The position numbers were made by a program, and so were the translations under genes. The notes under the pieces were generated by a model. The model did no database searches. It was not told the origin of the DNA and saw only the letters and a program-made list of their open reading frames with translations. 49,316 nt of DNA from an uncultured Collinsella sp. Its GTDB lineage: Bacteria > Actinomycetota > Coriobacteriia > Coriobacteriales > Coriobacteriaceae. The DNA lies in contig CATVZP010000006.1 of NCBI GenBank assembly GCA_958348565.1, positions 1-49,316 of the forward strand. The letters are read 5' to 3'. This document shows positions 18,214-25,144 of the stretch, in pieces; position 1 is the stretch's first letter, and each line of letters starts with the position of its first letter.

Positions 18214-18719
18214 GTGCGAAGAAGCCGCCCCGCCTTGCAGGACTGGGGCGTCGCAAGAAACTCGTCGTTGTCTGCCTGGCTATCGTCTGCGCCCTCATCG
18301 CCGTAGGGCTATACGCCTGGCAATCGCAGCCCGTGCCCGAAGCGGGCGCCTCAGTCACGACGGCAGAGGGCAAATCGCGCCAAGAAATCCAGGGTGAGCT
18401 CGACGCCATCGTCCGCGACAACATGATGACGATCTCGGTCGCGCCGGTCGCACAGTTGCAGGAAGGCGGCAAGTTGCGCGTCAACGTGCAAAACGTCCAA
18501 GACAACAAGTTTCCCCAGCGCTTCCGCGTGATTCAAAACGACGAGACCATCTATGAGTCCGGTGTGGTCGAAGCCGGCAAGACGGTTGAGACCTGCCCCG
18601 CCGGCGATATCCAAGAAGGCGAGGCATATATCGAGATTCAGGCACTCGATGCCAAGACCTACGATACCCACGGCAATCCGACGCGCGTCAAAGTGCGGGT
18701 GGCCCAGGCAGAAGGCTAG
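18210..18719 (+). CDS. Membrane-anchored extracytoplasmic protein, unknown
   Basis: A 169-residue protein with a positively charged start (KKPPRLAGLGRRKK), one transmembrane helix at about residues 22-40 (VVVCLAIVCALIAVGLYAW) and an exported domain of about 125 residues. The domain looks all-beta, with alternating hydrophobic stretches such as KLRVNVQNVQDNKFPQRFRV and TVETCPAGDIQEGEAYIEI, possibly Ig-like. Function unknown. It overlaps the upstream gene by 4 bp and is followed by the secreted protein at 18807, which suggests a shared role at the cell surface. Confidence 0.72.
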   Translation: MSAKKPPRLAGLGRRKKLVVVCLAIVCALIAVGLYAWQSQPVPEAGASVTTAEGKSRQEIQGELDAIVRDNMMTISVAPVAQLQEGGKLRVNVQNVQDNKFPQRFRVIQNDETIYESGVVEAGKTVETCPAGDIQEGEAYIEIQALDAKTYDTHGNPTRVKVRVAQAEG

Positions 18720-18806
18720 CGACCGACGCGCTCGCAAGGGCAGCACCCTGCCCGCATTCGTCCAACCATCACGGAAACAGTCCGTGACGAGCAGAAAGGA
18801 TCGATT

Positions 18807-19409
18807 ATGAACACACCCATGAACCTGAGCGGAGCCAGGGCACTCGCCGTGGGCGCAGGGCTTACGCTCGCACTTGCGATGGGCGCCGCGCCAACGGCGG
18901 CCATGGCAGAGGTGCGCGTTGGAACCACCGATGTGACGGTGAAGGCCGACATTAGCAATGTTTCGTTTAAGGCGCCAACGGTCATCCCCTTTGCCGCCAG
19001 CGCCGACGGAACGCTTGTAGGACCCTCCGACGAGACGATTACCATCGACAACCTCTCGGCGTATGGCATCCACGTCACCAACATGAAGGTTACGGCCAAG
19101 AACGACTGGACAATCGTTGCAGACGCAAAGACGGGCTCGGCCCAGAACTCCATCGATTTTAAGGTTGGCCCCGATAAGGCGGAAAAGGATGCCAGCTCGG
19201 CGACTCAGACTACGGGCCTCGATCTTTCCAAGGACGCGTTCTTCGACATGAAGTACGAGGGCATTGCCGACGGAACGGACAAAATCAAGCTCAATGTGAG
19301 TGGACACGTCGCCCGTGTCACGCGTGACATCTACCACGCCGGCGGTACGGGAGATCAAGTGGCAAGCATCACCTGGACGGTCGAGCCCGGTGCGCACGCC
19401 ACGTCCTAA
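18807..19409 (+). CDS. Secreted surface protein, unknown
   Basis: A 200-residue protein with a clear Sec signal peptide (hydrophobic core ALAVGAGLTLALAMGAAP, likely cleavage after AMA near residue 34). The mature part is rich in beta-strand residues, Thr, Asp and Lys. It contains APTVIPFAASADGTLVGPSD and ends in ASITWTVEPG. Such PT-IPF-ADGTL-GPS and terminal WT(V/L) patterns occur, as far as I remember, in small secreted proteins of Gram-positive surfaces, loosely like WxL domains; I cannot confirm the family. GAAAGGATCG precedes the ATG. The next gene starts inside its last codons. Confidence 0.75.
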   Translation: MNTPMNLSGARALAVGAGLTLALAMGAAPTAAMAEVRVGTTDVTVKADISNVSFKAPTVIPFAASADGTLVGPSDETITIDNLSAYGIHVTNMKVTAKNDWTIVADAKTGSAQNSIDFKVGPDKAEKDASSATQTTGLDLSKDAFFDMKYEGIADGTDKIKLNVSGHVARVTRDIYHAGGTGDQVASITWTVEPGAHATS

Positions 19410-19650
19410 GGCGATTGCACTGGCCGCCATCGTCGGCATCTTGGCGTCCGCACCTGCCATGGCCTTTGCTCAACAAGAGCAAGCGCAGGCGGCCACAGAA
19501 GTGACCGTCGACCTTTCGGGCCTTAATCGCGGCAGCCGTCACGAGCCGCTCGCTCAGACGAGCGACACCCGGCAACTCATTGCGGTAGGCGTCGCCACGG
19601 CGGGAACAGGGCTAACGTGTCTTGGCCTGCACATCAAACGCAACCAATAG
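19390..19650 (+). CDS. Small exported protein with sortase-like C-terminus
   Basis: The frame is open from 19300, but the credible start is the GTG at 19390, giving 86 residues and overlapping the previous gene by 20 bp. The N-terminus is a signal peptide (RPKAIALAAIVGILASAPAM, cleavage near AFA). A short mature region of about 30 residues follows. The end is LAQTSD, a hydrophobic helix (LIAVGVATAGTGLTCLGL) and the basic tail HIKRNQ. This order of motif, helix and positive tail is that of a cell-wall sorting signal, with LAQTS in place of LPxTG or LAxTG. The ribosome-binding site is weak, so translation may depend on coupling to the upstream gene. Confidence 0.6.
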   Translation: MRTPRPKAIALAAIVGILASAPAMAFAQQEQAQAATEVTVDLSGLNRGSRHEPLAQTSDTRQLIAVGVATAGTGLTCLGLHIKRNQ

Positions 19651-19689
19651 CCAAGCACGACCGGAGTACGCGGAATAGATAGGAGAACC

Positions 19690-21090
19690 ATGGCACCCAA
19701 AAACCTTTTGCCCGTCGCCGCGCTCTGCAGCGCACTGGCGAGCGGTATGCCTCTCGCCGCTTGGGCAACGCCCGCCACGGCAAACTCCTTACCGCAAGCT
19801 CTGACCCCCGTGGCGAATTCGTCGGGTATCGTTGCCTGCCAACGTTTTTCGCTCGCACACGCCACGGTCCGAACCTCGGGATGCCTTCGTCGCAATACGG
19901 ACGGCTCGGTAGTCGTGGATACCGAGCGTCCGGATAAGGAGAACGGCCCCCAGGCGGGTTGGGCAATCTGCACATGGAAATCGGCTGCAGTCGACGCCGA
20001 TGGCGACCCATGCGACGTAGAACTGCGTATCGATATCGCCTCGGTCGATGACTCGGCGAACGGGGCGAAGGTCGCCTTCGACAGCGCTGCCCATGAAAAA
20101 GAAGGAGGTGTATGCCTGGGCTGCGTCCCCTCGAATGCCGATGGCGCGCAGCCCATCATCTCCTTTACGGCATCGCTGCGACTGACCAAGGCGGGCACCG
20201 AAGCCATCGCAACGGGAGATGCGCCTTTGCTGTTCTACGCTGGCGACGCGGACGACCGAGAGGCTCAAAGCAATAGACAAAAGGGCTCGCTTAACCTCAC
20301 GCGCGGATCAGGACCCGCCCCCATCAATATCGATGCCCAGGAGCCGGGCGTGCAGCGCGTTCTCGCCGATCCGGCGCTGCTCCAAATGACATGGCACGGA
20401 GTGGGATCCGTCGGGATTGCTGCTCCTATATCGAGCGATAATGACAAATCCCCCAAAGACGAGGTCGCAGACGCACCGGCACATGTTGACGATGCAGGCG
20501 ATGCATCATCAGAAGACAACGCTGCGACTCCTCTCGAGAAGCCCGGCGGCACCGCCACCGAACTAGGCGATTCCCAACCGAAAGACGGCCTGGACTTTGC
20601 CGCTCCCCCAGATGTCGACGAAGGCAACTGTTGCATGATGGTCGCGCTCGACCACACGGAAACCGTCGATGCCGCAAGCATTGAGCCAGTCGCTGCCAAT
20701 GCGCCCCGCCGCAAAAATATCCTCATCGCATTCCCCAATACCGTCGAGCTCGTCTTTTTGCCTTCGGGTGAAGTCGTCGCGCCTACGGCACTTACAGCAG
20801 TGGGAGCAAGGAGCGCATCGAACGATATCCAAGCTATCTCGGCACTTGATGCCACAACGACCGCCAAGTTACACCTTTATTCCGTTGCAGCAGACGGAAC
20901 GCAAACCGAAGAATTCGACGGAGCCAAGCTTTTGGTTCCTCGTCGCATCGGTATCCAAGAAGACTTCCCCTATCAAATGGAACTTGAAGGGTTCGATCGC
21001 GCACGAGATGCCGACATCATTGCCGCAGCCATCGAATCCCCGCAGCACCTCATGACGTTGCGCTTCGACTTTAGCCCCGTCCTGTCCTAA
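19690..21090 (+). CDS. Large secreted protein, unknown
   Basis: A 466-residue protein with a Sec signal peptide (LLPVAALCSALASGMPLAAW, cleavage near AWA, residue ~26). The mature part contains several cysteines in two regions (including VCLGC and NCCMM), an acidic low-complexity linker around residues 245-310 (DNDKSPKDEVADAPAHVDD and onward) and a C-terminal beta-rich region. No transmembrane tail or LPxTG motif is present, so it is probably released or held by partners. GATAGGAGAACC precedes the ATG. It is the last of five consecutive genes on this strand and is separated from the next by its own 90-bp gap. Function unknown. Confidence 0.75.
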   Translation: MAPKNLLPVAALCSALASGMPLAAWATPATANSLPQALTPVANSSGIVACQRFSLAHATVRTSGCLRRNTDGSVVVDTERPDKENGPQAGWAICTWKSAAVDADGDPCDVELRIDIASVDDSANGAKVAFDSAAHEKEGGVCLGCVPSNADGAQPIISFTASLRLTKAGTEAIATGDAPLLFYAGDADDREAQSNRQKGSLNLTRGSGPAPINIDAQEPGVQRVLADPALLQMTWHGVGSVGIAAPISSDNDKSPKDEVADAPAHVDDAGDASSEDNAATPLEKPGGTATELGDSQPKDGLDFAAPPDVDEGNCCMMVALDHTETVDAASIEPVAANAPRRKNILIAFPNTVELVFLPSGEVVAPTALTAVGARSASNDIQAISALDATTTAKLHLYSVAADGTQTEEFDGAKLLVPRRIGIQEDFPYQMELEGFDRARDADIIAAAIESPQHLMTLRFDFSPVLS

Positions 21091-21179
21091 ACCGCCAACC
21101 GCCGCTTGGCTCGGATACTGAGTGCTCCCCTCCCCGTTCTGTTACGATTGCCGCGTTGGCATCAATTACAGGAGGGTTC

Positions 21180-21896
21180 ATGCCGGGTTTAGGAACGATC
21201 ATCAACGTCGCGCTTTTGATCGCGGGCGGTCTGCTGGGCCTCATGGGCGGGCGTTTCATTACGCCCCGCATCCAAGACACGCTCATGAAGGCGTCGGGGT
21301 TGTGCGTTCTGTTTATCGGCCTGGGCGGCACCATGCAAAAGATGCTCGTTATCGATGGAGAGGCGTTGGCGACCACCGGCACCACCATGCTGATCGTCTC
21401 ATTTGCCCTCGGTTCGCTCATCGGCGAGGCCATCAACCTGGAAGCCGCCATCGAGAACCTCGGCGAATGGCTCAAGCGCAAAACCGGCAGCGAAGGCGAC
21501 AACGAGTTCACCAACGCCTTTGTCTCGGCATCGCTCACCGTGTGTATCGGCGCCATGGCCATCGTAGGATCGATTCAGGACGGCCTGCTCGGTGACTGGT
21601 CCACGCTTGCCCTGAAGGGCGCGCTGGACTGCATCATCGTCTGCACCATGACGGCCTCGCTTGGCCGCGGCTGCATTTTCTCGGCCCTGCCCGTCGCCGT
21701 GTTCCAGGGGACGATCACGCTCTTTGCCGGCGCGCTCTCCCCCATCATGACCGCCGCGGCCCTCGACAGTCTCTCGCTCGTGGGCTCCATGCTCATCTTC
21801 TGCGTCGGCGTCAACCTCATCCGTCCTCAGACCTTCCGCACGGCCAACATGCTCCCCTCCGTCGTCATCGCCGTCATCTACGCCCTCCTGTTCTAA
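21180..21896 (+). CDS. DUF554 membrane protein
   Basis: A 238-residue protein with six or seven hydrophobic helices that matches the DUF554 (YdfK/YqgA) family. Typical segments are MPGLGTIINVALLIAGGLLG, TTMLIVSFALGSLIGEAINL, NAFVSASLTVCIGAMAIVGS and SLVGSMLIFCVGVNLI. The family has no firmly established function. The ATG at 21180 follows ACAGGAGGG at ideal spacing; the ATG at 21156 lies before this site and is unlikely. Confidence 0.88.
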   Translation: MPGLGTIINVALLIAGGLLGLMGGRFITPRIQDTLMKASGLCVLFIGLGGTMQKMLVIDGEALATTGTTMLIVSFALGSLIGEAINLEAAIENLGEWLKRKTGSEGDNEFTNAFVSASLTVCIGAMAIVGSIQDGLLGDWSTLALKGALDCIIVCTMTASLGRGCIFSALPVAVFQGTITLFAGALSPIMTAAALDSLSLVGSMLIFCVGVNLIRPQTFRTANMLPSVVIAVIYALLF

Positions 21897-21918
21897 ATCT
21901 ATCTACGCAGCGGTATCT

Positions 21919-21947
21919 CGAACATCTGTTTGATACTGTGCTATGAT
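21919..21947 (+). promoter_or_regulatory. SOS (LexA) box over promoter of the TerB/BrxD-like/helicase operon
   Basis: CGAACATCTGTTTG at 21919-21932 matches the Gram-positive LexA box (CGAACRNRYGTTYG) at every position except one inner R. It overlaps the expected -35 region. After 17 bases comes an extended -10, TGCTATGAT (21939-21947), placing transcription start near 21954 and the GTG of the first gene about 32 bases later. A repressor bound here would block RNA polymerase. Confidence 0.6.
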
Positions 21948-21985
21948 ATGAGGTCACCGACACCATATAGGGAGAGGAGAGGGCG

Positions 21986-23731
21986 GTGGCCGACCAGGAC
22001 GTCAAGATGCTCATCGAGCGCATTATGGCCGAGGCCCGGACCCATCAGTCCGCCCGCTTCTCAAACGAAATCTATGCTGACGAGCCGATTCTCAAGACCG
22101 GTCGTCAGATGCAGAACTTCCTCCCCGACCAGTACCGCAAGATGCGCGAGATATCGCGCTGGCAAGATGATCCCAAAGGCGGCGCGGGGCGTTGGCTATC
22201 GGAGGCGGAGCTCTTTTACCGCCAAGGCCTGCTGATGGCCGACTTTGAGGACGATTGCCCCTACAATGGCACCTTTAAGTCGTACTTTCCCACCTACAAT
22301 GCCATGAGCGATCGACAGTTGCGCGGCTACTTTACCTGGCGCGCCCAAGTGCGCCGCGGCAATATCGAGGAGACATCGACCTCGTTTGCTTTTCTGTATC
22401 TTTACGAATTGATCTGCGGCATTGGCGTCGACAATCCGCGTGACGGCTATGACAAGATCAAGGCATTTTGGGATGCCTATCGCGCCTTTGAACCCAGCAT
22501 CGACCGGTTCGCACGCGTGTGGCTGCAGGACTACGCCGTGTTCCATGAGCTCGACCCCAAGTTGCTTCGCGACTCTAAAACCGTCGCATTCGACAACGCC
22601 CTCATCGAGCTGCGCCGCGCAGCGCGAGACCTTGTACCCGCGCCGGCGCCGTCGGACCTGCCGCCTGCGCGTCGTAAGACCTCCGAGCCCACGCTTCCCC
22701 TTCCGCCCGATGAGGCGCATGAGGAACGGCTCATGGCTGCCATCGACGCACTCTCGACGTACAACCTGAATAACTCACGGCTCGACCGTTCCCACCATCG
22801 TGACCTGCGCCACGTGGCATGCGCCGTGTATGTCCGTATGGCGCGCTACTATGACACGCACCGAAAGACCGGCATCGTAGCGAGCTTGTTTGGGGAGGAG
22901 ACGGCCATGCCCTACACCATGTTTGCCTCGGCCGTGTTCTTTGCGCCCGAACGCCACGAGGACTGCGAATATCGTCTGGACCCCATTCACATCTACCGCT
23001 GCCAAAATGGCTTTTGGGAATGTATGCGCATCCACGGCAGCAGACAAAAAAGTAGCAAGCTCGGTGAGATAATGCGCGCTTGTGATCAGCGTCTGCGCTT
23101 GGCACTGGATCCCGGCCATCCCCTTAAGGAAGAAAAGGTTCCCAAATATCTGGCTAAGATTATCGATGACGAGATCACGGCATGGCTTTCATGGGATGCC
23201 GCACATCAGCCCGTCAAGATCGATATCGACTTGAGCCAGCTGGGGCACATTCGGAGCGCCGCCGCACAAACGCGCGAGGCGCTTTTGATCGACGAGGAGC
23301 GCGAGGACGGCATGCTTGCGGATGCCGAGACGGCAGTTGCCGAACGACGGGAAGCCAAGCCCGTGGCCGACACGATCGCCGAACCAGTCGCGACGACCAT
23401 GCAGCAGGACGAGGCTAGCGAGCCGACCATCTCCACCGAGCAGTTTGGCGTCGTAGCCCCGCTCCTCGCACCAGCGCCCACGCCCGCCGGCACCGCGTCC
23501 GCACTCGATCCCGCCGCAGATGCCTATCTTCGGGCACTCCTCGAGCAAAACGCAGCGCAGACGGCATCGGCGGTGGCACAATCGGGCAAGAGTGAAGACA
23601 TGCTCGTCGATAGCATCAACGAAGCGCTCTTTGACCTGGTGGGCGATACCGTTATTGAATTTGGCTCAGCAGGGCCGCAAATTATCGAGGACTACGAAGC
23701 AGACGTGAGAGGATACTTAGACCATGAGTGA
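21986..23731 (+). CDS. TerB_N/TerB_C domain protein
   Basis: A 581-residue protein starting at GTG 21986 with GGGAGAGGAGAGG upstream. Residues ~30-210 match the TerB N-terminal domain as I know it (SRWQDDPKGGAGRWLSEAEL, YFTWRAQVRRGNI, FAFLYLYELICGIG). The middle and C-terminal parts include AWLSWDAAHQPVKIDIDLSQ and the ending SINEALFDLVGDTVIEF, like TerB_C. A Pro/Ala-rich linker separates the domains around residues 440-515. TerB_N/TerB_C proteins were linked by comparative genomics to Ter stress and DNA-processing gene sets. The next gene starts 8 bp before its stop, so it is tightly coupled to the ATPase and helicase; it may be the scaffold or sensor of that complex. Confidence 0.82.
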   Translation: MADQDVKMLIERIMAEARTHQSARFSNEIYADEPILKTGRQMQNFLPDQYRKMREISRWQDDPKGGAGRWLSEAELFYRQGLLMADFEDDCPYNGTFKSYFPTYNAMSDRQLRGYFTWRAQVRRGNIEETSTSFAFLYLYELICGIGVDNPRDGYDKIKAFWDAYRAFEPSIDRFARVWLQDYAVFHELDPKLLRDSKTVAFDNALIELRRAARDLVPAPAPSDLPPARRKTSEPTLPLPPDEAHEERLMAAIDALSTYNLNNSRLDRSHHRDLRHVACAVYVRMARYYDTHRKTGIVASLFGEETAMPYTMFASAVFFAPERHEDCEYRLDPIHIYRCQNGFWECMRIHGSRQKSSKLGEIMRACDQRLRLALDPGHPLKEEKVPKYLAKIIDDEITAWLSWDAAHQPVKIDIDLSQLGHIRSAAAQTREALLIDEEREDGMLADAETAVAERREAKPVADTIAEPVATTMQQDEASEPTISTEQFGVVAPLLAPAPTPAGTASALDPAADAYLRALLEQNAAQTASAVAQSGKSEDMLVDSINEALFDLVGDTVIEFGSAGPQIIEDYEADVRGYLDHE

Positions 23732-25028
23732 TACCGCATCCGCAGCACCCCGCGTGCCCAAGCGCGTCGCCGCCGTCATTCTCAACTCGCTCAAGGGCGG
23801 CGTTGTCCCGCGCATTGGCCTTCCCTATATCACCGTGGGGCGAGAGGTCGAGATCCGCGCTCTGCTCACCGACCTGAGTCTCATCGCCGATGGCGGCGCA
23901 AGCTTCCGTTTCCTAGTCGGTCGCTACGGCGCCGGCAAGAGCTTTTTGCTCCAGACCATCCGAACGCATGCCATGGGCGAGGGCTTTGTGGTCGCCGATG
24001 CCGACCTTTCCCCAGAGCGCCGCCTACAGGGCGGCCAGGGCCAGGGCCTCGCCACCTATCGCGAGCTCATCCGCAACATATCGACCAAGACGCGTCCCGA
24101 GGGCGGCGCACTCAACCTGATCCTGGATCGCTGGGTCACCTCGTGTGCCGACGCCGACGAGTCTGCCGTTAATGCCCAACTCGCTCCACTCGAAGAGATG
24201 GTCCACGGCTTTGACTTTGTCCGCATGCTCCGCCGTTATCGCACGGCCGTCTCGGAGGGCGACGATGACGCCATGAGCCGCGTGACCAAATGGATTCGCG
24301 GCGAGTACCGCACCAAGAGCGAGGCGCGCGCCGAGCTAGGCTCCTCGACCATCATCAGCGACGACGATTGGTACGACTACGTCAAGCTCATCGCACGTTT
24401 TTTGGTCTGCAGCGGCTACAAGGGCATGCTGGTGCTCATCGACGAGCTCGTGAATCTGTACAAGATACCTAACGCCATCACGCGACAGTACAACTACGAG
24501 AAAATCCTAACGATGTACAACGACACGCTCCAGGGCAAGGCGCAGTACCTGGGCATGATCATGGGCGGCACGCCGACCTCCATCGAAGACCGCCGCCGCG
24601 GCGTGTTCTCCTACGAGGCTCTGCGCAGCCGACTCGCCCAGGGCCGCTTTGCGCGCGATGACCTCAAAGACATGCTCGCGCCCATCATCCGCCTGCAGCC
24701 GCTCACCTACGAGGAGCTGCTGGTGCTCATCGAAAAGCTCATGCAGATCCATGCCGGCTACTTTGGCTGGACGCCCACGCTTACCGAAAACGACTTGGTG
24801 GACTTCCTCAAGATCGAGTTTGGCCGCGTGGGGGCCGACACGCATCTGACGCCTCGCGAGGTCATCCGCGACTTTATCGAGCTGCTCGATATCCTGTGTC
24901 AAAACCCCGATGCTAACGTGGCCGAGTTGCTGCAAAGCGTCGGTGGCGACGCGCTGGCGCCGACAGCCGCAACAGACGACACCGGCACCGCAGGCGACGA
25001 CCGCAACTTCGCCGAGTTCACCATCTAA
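23724..25028 (+). CDS. BrxD-like P-loop ATPase (DUF2791)
   Basis: A 434-residue ATPase with Walker A GRYGAGKS at residues 66-73 and Walker B GMLVLIDE at 234-241. The start region KRVAAVILNSLKGGVVPRIG, the hallmark DADLSPERRLQGGQGQGLATY and the C-terminal winged-helix-like region (LTPREVIRDFIELLDIL) are those of the BREX-associated BrxD/DUF2791 family. In BREX, BrxD accompanies the helicase BrxHI, as here. It overlaps the TerB gene by 8 bp and is followed after 116 bp by the helicase. It probably binds DNA and uses ATP to load or remodel a complex; that is inference from family and context. Confidence 0.85.
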   Translation: MSDTASAAPRVPKRVAAVILNSLKGGVVPRIGLPYITVGREVEIRALLTDLSLIADGGASFRFLVGRYGAGKSFLLQTIRTHAMGEGFVVADADLSPERRLQGGQGQGLATYRELIRNISTKTRPEGGALNLILDRWVTSCADADESAVNAQLAPLEEMVHGFDFVRMLRRYRTAVSEGDDDAMSRVTKWIRGEYRTKSEARAELGSSTIISDDDWYDYVKLIARFLVCSGYKGMLVLIDELVNLYKIPNAITRQYNYEKILTMYNDTLQGKAQYLGMIMGGTPTSIEDRRRGVFSYEALRSRLAQGRFARDDLKDMLAPIIRLQPLTYEELLVLIEKLMQIHAGYFGWTPTLTENDLVDFLKIEFGRVGADTHLTPREVIRDFIELLDILCQNPDANVAELLQSVGGDALAPTAATDDTGTAGDDRNFAEFTI

Positions 25029-25144
25029 CCTGCCAAAAAGAGACAGGTTTATTTTGGTAGGTTTTATCTGGACGAACGTTGAGGCAGTCATGCAGCAAGC
25101 CACCGCCCACCGCGTTGAGAGATTCGTTTTTGAGAGGAGGCCCC

